Below the pieces are notes generated by a model that saw only the letters and a list, made by a program, of their open reading frames with translations, ran no database searches and was not told the DNA's origin. Positions 34,201 to 43,815 of a DNA stretch of 64,000 nt are shown here, piece by piece. Every line of letters starts with the position of its first letter. Within the stretch, counting starts at the first letter, position 1. A program made the position numbers and the translations under genes. Source of the stretch: Auriscalpium vulgare (Eukaryota > Basidiomycota > Agaricomycetes > Russulales > Auriscalpiaceae); NCBI GenBank assembly GCA_019915015.1, contig JAHBBC010000017.1, positions 124,001 to 188,000 of the forward strand, given 5' to 3'.

Positions 34201-36239
34201 GGTCGATGCCCTCCGCGTCCGCCGCGGCGGCGTGCCCCTCCTCCTCGGGTGCAGACGCGTCCGGGGCGTCGACGTCCATGCGCTCCACGGGGCCGGCCAT
34301 GTCTTCCACCTCCTCCTCCTCCGCCTCCGCCTCCGCATCGCTGATCGCCGCCGCAGGGCCGCCGCCGTCGCCGCCGCCGTCATCGTCCGCCAGCGCCGCG
34401 AGCTCGGCGACGCTCTCGAGCACGACGGCGCGCGGGACGCCGCGCTCGCCGAGGTGCGCCGCAAAGTCGAGCCCGGGCGGGAACGCGACGTACTTGTCGA
34501 GCCCGACGGACAGGCTGCGCCACTGCACGAAGCAGTCCTCGAGCCACGTGTGGTTCACGATCGGGATCGCCCAGCTGCGCGCCTTGTGCGTCTTGTTCCC
34601 GTGCAGCCTGCCCGCGTTGTCGTTCGCGTTGGCGTTTTTTTTTTTGATTGTCGCGGGGTGCAGGGGTGCCAAACAAACGAAAACGAGGGCGCGTGGATCA
34701 AACTAGTCAGCGGGGCGCGGGAGCAGAAGCAGAGCAGATGGGGACGCATGATGGTGCGAGGACGTACAGTGCGGCGATCACAACGGTGTTCTTCCCCGTC
34801 AGGCTCGGCGTGAACGTCGCGCCCATGAGCGCGATGAGCCGCTTCAGATACTCGCGCGCCTCCCCCGTGTAGTTCGTCACCGTGATCTCCTGCACATCAC
34901 AGTCCGAAAAAAAAACGCAATGCAATGCATTGGCGGGTTCGATCAGCCCGCGCCGCAGCGAGAAAGATCGCGCGAAGACGCACATGCGCAGAAAAGCCGG
35001 GGATGGGGGTCCGGGGGACCGGGTAGTGGAGCAGCTGGCCCGCCGGCGCGCTGAGCGCGCCCGTCGCCTCGACGTGGAACAGCCACGCCAGGCTCCCCAC
35101 GAGCTTCTTCGCCCCCACCGCCTGCCCACACGCACGCCCATCAGCCTCCACACACACACACGCACAAATCAGAATGCACGCGCGCACCTGGACGTAGAGC
35201 GCCCCCGAGCGGTACCGGCACACCAGCACGTCGAACGCGGGATCGGAGGGGGGATCGTCGTCGTCGTGCAGCGGCGTGCCCCCGGCGCGCGCGATGCCCG
35301 CGTCGACCGCGCTGCGGCGGCCCTCGGACAGCTCGAGGTCCGCGCACAGGAGGATGCGGCGGCCCGCCCACACGTCCGAGCGCGCCACGCCCCCGCCCGC
35401 GTGCGCCTGCGCCTGCACCGCGCCGCGGAACAGCGCGCGCTTCGCGCTCGTGATGCGCGCCGCGCCCGCGCCCTCCCCCTCCCGCTCCCCCGCGCGGGCG
35501 GGCAGCGCGAGCACGCGCGGGGCGGGCCACTCGTACGCGGCGGTCGCGAGCCCGCGGATGCCGAGGCGCACCGAGTCGTCGAACCAGTGCGGCGCGAGGA
35601 TGCGCACGCGCGTCGCGGGCTGGTAGTGCCGCGCGGTCGCGTACTTGTCGGACGTGTCGGCGAGCGCGAAGAGGTGCGTCGCGTCGCGCGTGAGCCCCGC
35701 GCGCCACTGCCCGCCGAGCGCGGTGATGCCCGCGCTGAGCACCTCGATGTCCGTGGGGGAGATCTGCGATTGCGATTGTGCGCGTCAGCGTCAGGGGAGG
35801 GGGAGGGGGAGGGGGGAGGGCGCACGTCGGTCGCGGTGGCGACGATGCCGGAGAAGAGCATCGCGGGGTCCGGCGAGAAATACTGCGGCCTAAAGCACAC
35901 TGCTGGTCAGCGCCCCCGCGCCCGCGCGCTCGCACTCAGCCCGGCCCACTCACCCCTGGCGTTTCCCCAGCAGCAGCGAGCGCTCCACCCACGCCTCCTG
36001 CTCGCACCGTCAGCGCGCGCGCGCCTGGGGACGGCGACGGGACGCACCGTGACCTTCACCGCGTCGGGGCGCACGTCCTGCAGCCCGTCGAGGTCGTCCG
36101 CGTCCGTGATGATGTGCGTCGCGGCGCGCGGTGCGCGCTCTGTGGCGCCGTTCGCGGCGAGCAGGCCCGCGAGGACGGCCTGGCGGTCGGGCGGGAGCGA
36201 CGGGGAGAAGGCGAACGTGATGCCGTCGAACATCGCCAT
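31300..36239 (-). CDS. Multi-BRCT DNA-damage scaffold, Rtt107/Brc1 type
   Basis: complement(join(31300..31497, 31550..31737, 31791..31959, 32014..32074, 32136..34607, 34768..34889, 34984..35121, 35188..35763, 35826..35889, 35954..35997, 36048..36239)), about 1,407 aa; all phases agree. The N-terminal third holds several BRCT repeats: MFDGITFAFSPSLPP...THIIT; ISPTDIEVLSAGITALGGQW; DVWAGRRILLC; ITVTNYTGEAREYLKRLI...GATFTPSLTGKNT, ending SWAIPIVNHTWLEDCF. A long acidic/basic low-complexity linker with ten short repeats follows (residues about 560-875). The C-terminus holds a BRCT pair (FLTTQVALSDDITKALTKLG; GRLFAGMVFYVTNKVPVDKK). This layout matches Rtt107/Brc1, which binds phosphorylated H2A at stalled forks. 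One intron (31960-32013) is GC-AG. Another, 34608-34767, is unusually long (160 bp). Confidence 0.9.
33120..34060. repeat. Coding minisatellite in the BRCT-protein linker
   Basis: About ten imperfect tandem units of roughly 70-105 bp. On the minus strand the unit encodes STRAGKAKRVEHDDSDDG with variants, with optional insertions of SPVEQSPKNKK. Units differ by whole-codon steps, so the frame is kept throughout. Copy number is likely to vary between strains. Confidence 0.9.
35797..35819 (+). repeat. G-rich tract inside an intron of the BRCT gene
   Basis: Repeats of GGGGGA on the plus strand give a C/T-rich tract in the transcript between donor 35825 and acceptor 35764. Four G-runs could form a quadruplex in the template DNA; this is not tested. 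Confidence 0.5.
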
Positions 36240-39005
36240 CCGCGCGGCTGAGTCTGATTGCAAGCTGGAGACGGGGTGAGAAAATGATGATGAGAATGAG
36301 AATGGAACGGGGAAGCGGCGGGGGGGGGGGTGGAGGGCCCGTCGTCGTCGTGGGCCGCGATGAGCAAGCCCCGCTGTGCCACCATCACGCGTCACGGTCA
36401 CGCGTGATGGACGCGCTGTGTCACGCTCCGCTCGTCACGCCGACCGACTGTGCAGCGCCCGCGCGCTGCGGCCATCTCAGCGAGTCCGCAAGCATCACTC
36501 CCTCATCGACATCATCATCTGATTTCCTTTGCTTCTGATGTTGTGGCGGGACGCGGTGCGGCCGCGCCTGCGTACACGTACAGCGCGCTGTCATTGTCAT
36601 TGTCAAGCCACTGACGCCTGTGCATTGCATTGATGCCCCGCAGAGCAGGCTAGGACTTTGTTTGCATCGCTGCATATCAGCATCAGCGTTTGTCGATCGA
36701 CGCACGCACCGCCCAGGTGATGCTTATGATTATGATAGGAGGAGGCCCGCCGCGCCCTGGGCTCTCTGGCTGTCGTAACGTTAACGGCGGCGGGCCCAAT
36801 AGCTATAATATGTACAGTAGCTTTCTGGCTGTGAGTCTGACGTTATTATCGCTAGACTCGCATGGCGCAGGAGCCGGGCCCGTCCCCCGGTGCGCCTGCA
36901 CTGCGACTTACAGTTCTTGCGGCCCTGAGCTAACCGTCCACCCAGCGCAAGCAGCAGCAGCAGCTCCGGCGTGTCCGTCTTCGCTTCGACGCACCCCACC
37001 GTTCACGCGCACGTTCCCACCACAGCGCACAGCCGCGCGCGCATTTCAAATGGCCGTGCTGCCCACGTATGTACGTAGCAAGTCTTCCTTCTTCCTGCGC
37101 GCCTGCTTAACAGCCCTCTTGGCCTGCAGATCGTCGACGTCCTGCGCGTTCTGTTCGCCTCCCGCGCGCGCGGATTCGTTCCCATGGGTCTGAGTCAGCG
37201 GGCGCCCGCGACACTGACGTCCATTGATGCGCTCGCAGCTCGCCAGCCCGTAAGTACTAGCCCCGCGCAGGTAGTAGGTGTCCGCCGATCCTGCGCCGCG
37301 ACGACTTTACGTCACGGTCACGCCGTGCTCGCTGGCGAGCTGCAGCGCCGTCGATCCCGCCCGTCATGCATTCATCCCACCTACTTACTTATACAGTATC
37401 CCGCTCCGCATGAATGAATGCGATGGGTATGTGAACATCCGGACACGCGAGCGCGTCATCGCCGATAAGTAATCTAATACAGTCCGTTCGTATTGCGAGA
37501 TCTCGCGCACCGGGACCCTCGAAGCGTATCTGAGACTGCATCGGCATCGGCATCTGACTCGCGCATTAATTGAGTCGACGTCCCGAGGGAGCTCGGGGTC
37601 GGGCGTCGGCGCCTGGCAGTGTGTGCGCGCAGCCCCGCCGTGCGTGCAGGCCATGTCTTTGTTGCCAGCACGACACACACGTATGCGGGTGCGCGCGTGT
37701 TACCTCACCCCGCCGCGCCGCAGGATACCAAGGGGCAGCGGCAGTGGCGGCAGGCGCCGTCTGATGCCGATCGTCCGTCGTTGGCCGCGACGACGGCGAC
37801 GGCGAGCGCCCATTGGCAGTAGCAACGGCGAAAGCAGGACGCGCCGGAGCCGCCACGGCCCTCGAGATGGCCAGCCCCTGCCAGCCCCTAGAGAGCGATC
37901 CGGGGCGGGCGCCGCGCCTGCCGCGCCTTCCCACGTCTGCTCGTTTCAGCGGGTGCTAAGCAGCGCGTCGGTGATCAAGGACTGGAGTATGGAGGGCCCG
38001 CGCCCCTTTGCCCATTGATGGCGCGCGGGCGTTTCACCTCACCTGCGCGCCCGTCCTGCCTGCCCGCCGCCACGTCGATCTGAGAATAAGGTTGATATTA
38101 CGCCTGCTTCGGGCGGGCGCAATTCAGTCGCGCGTTGCAATGCACGCGCTCCGGCTGGCCACCGGCGCTTGCACGCCCCGCTGGCCACGAAGAGCAGGGT
38201 CGTGAGTCACAATGCAGGCATTCTAGACGGGCCCGAGGGGGATCGGATCGTGCCCGATACCGTCGAGCGTGGATCCAGATCGATCACCCGCCCTTACGTA
38301 ATGCGCGGGCGCTGCGAGCCTCGCGTCGCATTGCGCACCGCAGCTGGCGACAGCAGCTGCGCGGGGCACAAGGACGCGCTGGTGGGCAGCCTGCGTCGCC
38401 GAGGCGAGTGTGGGATGCCCCGCCCGCGAGGCCGCAGAACCCCGCGCCGCGCCGCGGGATCGAGATTGCGTGCATCTAGGCACGCGCCGGTGTGTCAGCG
38501 CCGCCCGCTTGCCTCTTTCCGGCGGCGCGCGCTCCCACGCGTGCGCCGCGCTGGCGGGCCGCGATCGGGCGGGCGGGCGGCGCTGCGGACGGGACCGAGT
38601 GCTCGTGCGATTCGCGGTGTGCGCGAGGTGCGCAGGGCTCGCGGGGCTGTGCCGCGGGCGCGCGACCGGTTCGCGCACGCGCGCGCAGAACCGAGCTGGG
38701 GAACACGGCCACGGACACGGTCACGGTTACGGGCGTGCCTGTGGGCCCCCGGGCGTGGAGGCTGGCTGCGCGCCGCTGGCCTTCGCGGCGACCGCTGCTG
38801 CGCCCCCGCGCTGAAAACGCGCACATCACCAGACGCCCCTTCCCCTTCCTTCCCCCGCCGCCTGGCCTGCCCCTTCGATTCCGCGTTCCCTCCCGCGCGC
38901 CCGCGCCCCTTCGCACTCCCCCGCGTCAAATACCCCGCGGCCGCCTGCACCTGCACCTGCACCTGCACCCACCCCCCGTGCCCGCCCACCGCGCCCCGCC
39001 CGCCC
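36240..39005. other. GC-rich divergent intergenic region
   Basis: This lies between the minus-strand BRCT gene and the plus-strand HMG-box gene. Long open frames occur only because the DNA is GC-rich with few stops; none has a domain. A (CCTGCA)n run of about four units lies at 38944-38968, in the HMG gene leader. Confidence 0.4.
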
Positions 39006-40408
39006 ATGGACCCCGCCGGCAAGCCGCCCCCGCGCACGCCGTCCTCCTCCTCCGACGCCGACTCCGACCCCGGCTTCCGCGCGCCCCGCAAGCCCTCGCC
39101 CGCCCCCGGTGCGCCCCCCCCCTCCCCTCCCCGTGTGCGTGTGCACTGACGCGGCGCAGAGGACACGCAGCTCACCGCGCAGACGCTCAACGCGGACGGC
39201 ACGCCCAAGCGGCCCATGAACGCGTTCATGATCTTCGCGCGCCGCCGCCGCCCGCAGGTCTCCGCCGCGAACCAGACCATGCGCACCGGCGAGATCAGCA
39301 AGATCCTCTCCAAGGAGTGGAACGCCATGGACACCGTGCGCCCCCTGCCCGCATTCCCACTAACGCAGCCGTGCTCACGCGCGCGCAGGCGCAGAAGCAG
39401 TTCTACCTGGACCAGGCGAAGCGGCTCAAGGAGACGTTCAACGCGCGCTACCCCGACTACGTCTACCGCCGCCGCCCGAACAACTCGCGCAAGAAGCGCC
39501 GCGCGGACAGCGCGCCCGACGCGCCCGAGCCCGCCGCCTACCCGCCCGCCGCGTCCGCAGACTACCCCGGCGTCTCCGGGTACGCGGACCCCGACTTCCC
39601 GCGCGCGTCGAGCGTCGCGTCGTCGCTGTCCTCCGCGTCGCACCCGTACGCGGACACCCCGTACCCGCACGCGCACGGCGGCGCCGCGCACAGCGTGTCC
39701 GGCGGGCTGTACAATAGCCCCCCGTCGACGTCCGCGGGCTGGGGCACCTGGCCCGCGCCCGCGCCCGCGCTCCCCCCGCTCCGCAAGAGCGACCCCGGCC
39801 CCGCGCTGTTCTCCCCGCCGCACCGCCCGTGGTCCACCGCCGCCGCCTCGCCCCCGCACGCCCACGCCCACGCCCACCTCTCTCACCCGCACCCGCACCC
39901 ACATCTCTCCCACACGCACAGCAGCGGCGGCCTCCCCCACACGCACAGCGGCGGCCTCCCCCACACGCACAGCGGCGGCCTCCCCCACACGCACAGCAGT
40001 GGCGGCCTCTCCCACACGCACAGTGGCGGCGGGTATGGCGGCGGCGGCGGCGGCGGCGGCGGGGCGCTGCCGACGCTCGCGGCGCCGTACTTCCCCGCGT
40101 CGCCGGGCCCCGCGTACCCGTCGTCCGCGAGCTCGGGCAGCACGCCCTCCGCGAGCCCCGAGACCGCGTTCTACGCGCACCCCGCGCTCCCCCTCCCCCA
40201 CTCCCACCCATCCCACTCCCTCCCCCACCCATCCCACCCGTCGCACGCGCACGCACATCACGGGCACGTCAACGTGCCGTACGGCGCGCGCGCCGCGTAC
40301 GAGCCCGCGCTGTACGCCGGCTACGCGGACGCGCCCGAGCAGCGCGGCCGCCTCTACGCCGGCCTCGCGTTCTGGGACCGCCAGGGCAAGCTCGACGCCG
40401 GCCCGTAG
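39006..40408 (+). CDS. HMG-box transcription factor with His/Gly-rich C-terminus
   Basis: join(39006..39108, 39160..39335, 39389..40408), 432 aa, introns 51 and 53 bp. One HMG box of the SOX/MATA class spans about residues 51-120: KRPMNAFMIFARRRRPQVSA, TGEISKILSKEWNAMD, KQFYLDQAKRLKETF, then YVYRRRPNNSRKKRR, which looks like a nuclear localisation signal. HMG-box proteins of this class bind and bend DNA in the minor groove; fungal members often act in mating or development, but which one this is cannot be decided. The rest is low complexity, with His-rich runs (HAHAHAHLSHPHPHPHLSH), repeats of LPHTHSGG and a run of nine Gly. The ATG at 39006 begins a Pro/Ser-rich leader; no earlier start fits the frame after intron 1. 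Confidence 0.88.
39905..40035. repeat. 24-bp coding repeats encoding LPHTHSGG in the HMG-box gene
   Basis: Five near-identical units (ctcccccacacgcacagcgg) with occasional extra Ser codons, followed by a GGC run. The array keeps the frame. Confidence 0.85.
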
Positions 40409-42042
40409 TGCGCGCGCGTTGGTTTGTTGTGCTTATGACTATGATTGTGATTGCGATTGTGGGTTTGGTGTTGGGTTTGGTGTTGGGGGTGGGGGGTGGG
40501 GGTAACTTATTCGACTGGTCCCGTCGTGCCGCCGTCGGTGTCGCACCAAAGTACTCTAATTTCTATCGCGCGCGCGCGCGCGCCGCCTGCATAATTCTCG
40601 CGCTCATGCCCCGATGTAGCTCAGCCCCTCTCCGCGTGTGTTATACGACCGTCCGTCCGCGCACTGCACTGCAGATTCCATTCCATTCCAACAGATGCAG
40701 ATGCAGATGCAGATGCAGTCAGACACGTCGCCCAGGCTGATTGCCGCGCGTCGGATTGCGCTGCCTCAGGGAGGGTCGGGTCGGGAGAGATCTTTTCTCT
40801 CTGTTGCGTGCTGCAGCTGCACCAGTGCGCGCGGCGAACAAAGTACTCCCCAGCATGACTGTCAACAATGCCATCACACCGCGCGCCGCATACAAATAGG
40901 AGCCCGGCGCAGGGCCGCCCGTCTTCGAATTCGAATTCGGGGGGCGGGGTCGTCGGTGGGTGAGCACATTTCGTGCTGCACGAAAGCAAATTCATTCAGC
41001 ATCCACGCCGCCCTGCCGCGCGCTCCTCGCCGCCATTACAGCTAGACACCGACGCCCGCCCCAGGCTGCTGATATCGATGCGCCCGCCGTGCGTTCGCGG
41101 TATAGCACCCGTGCGCTGATGAGCTCGCGCTGGCCCTGCGAGGGGCGCACGGCTGGGCTGGCTGATCCTGGCGCGAACCGAGGGGCCCAGCGCGCAGAGG
41201 CGGAAGATCGATCCCGCGCGGCGACCCAAGTGCTCCCGGCATCACGCCCCGCGCCCGCGCCCTGCTCTGCGCTGTGTGTCCCGTCCACCTGCGATTCTGC
41301 CGACGCCCCTCGCGGTTACCCCGCGACTCCAGAAGCCGCGTGCATGCGAATTCGAATTCGAATTCGCAGAGGACGCGGAGGAGGCTCCATGCCACGTGCC
41401 CTGGCGAAGGAAGGGAATAGGATTCAGGAAGGCGGGGCGGAGAAGGCGGGGCGCGCGGGGTGCGGGGTCACGCGGCGGCCCAATACGGAGTTAGCGGCGA
41501 ATCGGCGGGCGCAGTGTATGCACACCTGCACATACGGGTGGGTGGATGCGTGCGTGGGCGCGGGAGGCTAAATGCTACGACCTTGTTCTCGGTGGGTCTT
41601 TGGAATTGGCGCGAGATCCATCCGCAGAGTACCGTGCGTGGGCGTGCTTGGTCTGTGTTGGTTCGGGGCGCGACTGAATGCGCCGCGCGGCCGCACGCAC
41701 CGCGCCCCGAGAGCCTGGGGCGCGAAGACGGCGCCGTGGGCGACGAGAAGTGTTGCGAGGCGCGCGCGTGTGCGGTGGGAAGGCGGGGGATGCCGCACCT
41801 GCGCCCTCGCGGCGTGGGATGCAGAGGACGCGGCCGTCGAGGCGGGCGGGGGCTGCTGCAGCTGGGGGAACAGAGCTGAGAGCACTGGATGCGGTCACGT
41901 GCTGCTGCATGCACATGCCAAAGCCACCGGGCCCCGGCAACCGCATGTTGCCTTGGCGCGCGCGCCCCCGTGGGGAGCCCAGACTATAAACCGCGCGAGC
42001 GAGCTTGTCGCCCACGTCCGTCTTCCCACATCCCCCGCCGCG
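40409..42042. other. Intergenic region upstream of the reductase, with microsatellites
   Basis: No gene is supported. It contains (CAGATG) x4 at 40692-40718, GAATTC repeats at about 40924-40939 and 41348-41366, and a (GC)n run near 40570. The reductase core promoter is at its right end. Confidence 0.45.
41985..41990 (+). promoter_or_regulatory. TATA box of the dienoyl-CoA reductase gene
   Basis: TATAAA in GACTATAAACC, 53 bp upstream of the ATG at 42043. Confidence 0.6.
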
Positions 42043-43203
42043 ATGTCTTCCCCCCGCCCACCCGTGCCTGTCATCAGCTCCACGGCCGTCTTCAAAGAAG
42101 ACATCTTCAAGAACAAAGTTCTGTTCTGCACAGGCGGCGGGTCTGGAATCTGCAAAGTCATGACGGAGGCGGTGGTATGCCTGCTGTCCGATGACGCGCG
42201 CCCCAGCTGACCGCGGCGAATCCACAGATGCGGCACGGCGCACAGGCCACCATCGTCGGGCGCAAGTGCGTTGTCGTTGATCTGCCTGCCCGCGTCGCCT
42301 GACGCTGACGCTGACGCTGCAGCGCCGAGCGCCTCGAGCACGCCGCGAAGGAGCTCTCCGCGGCCACGGGCCGCACGTGCCTCGCCGCGCCCGCGGACGT
42401 CCGCCAGCCCCAGGCGCTGCACGACGCCGTCCAGAAGACCCTCGCCGCGTTCGGCCGCATCGACTTCGTCATCTGCGGTGCGCCGCCCCCCCCGCTCCCA
42501 TCCCCGCGCGTCTGATCTGATGCGCGCGCAGGCGCCGCGGGCAACTTCCTCGCCCCCATCTCGGGGCTCTCCGAGAACGCGTTCCGCACCGTCATCGAAA
42601 TCGACGCCGTACGTCCGCCCGCGCCCGCGCCCGCGCGCCCCCGCTGACGGACAGCGCGCAGCTCGGCACGTACAACACGATCAAGGCGACGCTGCCGCAT
42701 GTGCGCGCGACGCGCGGCGCGTACGTCCACGTCAGCGCGACGCTGCACTGGCGCGGTACGTCCCCCCCTTGCACGTGCGACCGGCGCTGGCGCTGACTAG
42801 GACTGGGCGCGCAGCGACGCCGTGGCAGGCGCACGTGTCCGCCGCGAAGGCCGCCGTCGACGCGACGTCCGCGGTGCTCGCGGTCGAGGAGGGCCCGCAC
42901 GGCGTGCGCTCGAACGTGCTCGCGCCCGGCCCGATCGGGAACACCGAGGGCATGCGCCGGCTCAGCCCCGTCGGCAAGGGCGGCGCGGCGGACGTGTGGC
43001 CCACGCCGCTCGGCCGCATGGGCGACGCGCAGGACGTCGCGAACGCCGCCGTGTGGCTGTTCAGCGACGCGGCGAACATGGTGAGCGGGCAGCGCTTCGC
43101 GGTCGACGGCGCGTCGGAGCATGTCAGGGGCATTGCGCTGCCGTATCCGCAGTCCGTGCTCGACCCTGCGTCGATGAAGGATTTGTTCAAGGGCAAGCTG
43201 TAG
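42043..43203 (+). CDS. Peroxisomal 2,4-dienoyl-CoA reductase-like short-chain dehydrogenase
   Basis: join(42043..42174, 42228..42265, 42323..42477, 42532..42608, 42662..42755, 42815..43203), 294 aa, five introns of 53-59 bp. The Rossmann motif TGGGSGI is at residues 30-36. The family-specific region YVHVSATLHWR...WQAHVSAAKAAVD resembles the SPS19/DECR2 reductases, which use a Lys in SAAKA and lack the usual SDR Tyr-x3-Lys layout. Later motifs NVLAPGPIGNTEGM and MVSGQRFAVDG are also typical. The C-terminus is GKL, a plausible but non-canonical variant of the PTS1 peroxisome signal. The enzyme would use NADPH to reduce 2,4-dienoyl-CoA during beta-oxidation of unsaturated fatty acids. Intron 2 contains four overlapping CTGACG units before its acceptor. 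Confidence 0.92.
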
Positions 43204-43452
43204 GGTTTGTGATTGGAGGGGTTTGCGTTCTTGGCGTTGTCGTGTTGTTGTTGTATCTTCGATTATGCATGCTGCCAGATGACTTGTCTGCGGACACGGA
43301 CATAACGTCCCACCCACATCCCGAACGAACGCGGCCCTCGCCTGCCTCCGCCGATAGAAAAAGAAGGCGGCCAGGACGTCGTCCTAGGCACGGCAAACTA
43401 GGTATCCACCCACGAGCAGGGGTGCAACGCCACTGGCAGCGAATTCAATGAG

Positions 43453-43815
43453 CCCGGACGCGACGCTCCCATACAAAGAACCTGCCGGGTCGGGCCTCGG
43501 GGAAATAAGAGTCCCCTATGTCTGTGTCTATGGCTATGTCTATGTGGAGGCAGCTCGATGCCTGAGGCGACCAATCATATGATACAGCGCTGTTCTACGC
43601 AACGCGGATCCCCGCTCCTGCGCGCAATGCGCCCGGACGCCGCCCTATTGCGCTCCCATACAAAGAACCTGCCGGGTCGGGCCTCGGCGAATTAAGAGTC
43701 CCCTAAGTCTATGTCTTTGTCTACGTCGATGTGGAGGCGGCGAATCGACGTCGATGCCTGAGGTGACCAATCATATACAGTGCTGTCTACTCGCTAGCGG
43801 ACCCCCGCAATTGCG
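43453..43815. repeat. Direct tandem duplication of about 179 bp, two diverged units
   Basis: Units begin with cccggacg at 43453 and 43632. Both contain cccatacaaagaacctgccg, tcgggcctcgg, aagagtcccctatgtct-like and gaccaatcatat blocks in the same order. The units differ by scattered substitutions and short indels. I find no coding potential or terminal repeats. Confidence 0.8.

Noticed and set aside
32238..34706. Plus-strand open frame of 822 codons
   Set aside because: It is the antisense shadow of the GC-rich repeat linker of the BRCT gene. The minus-strand model has BRCT domains, phased introns and family homology; the plus frame is a low-complexity repeat with none.
38495..40267. Minus-strand open frame of 590 codons
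   Set aside because: Antisense of the HMG-box gene in very GC-rich DNA. Composition is almost only Arg, Gly, Ala and Val, and no domain is present.
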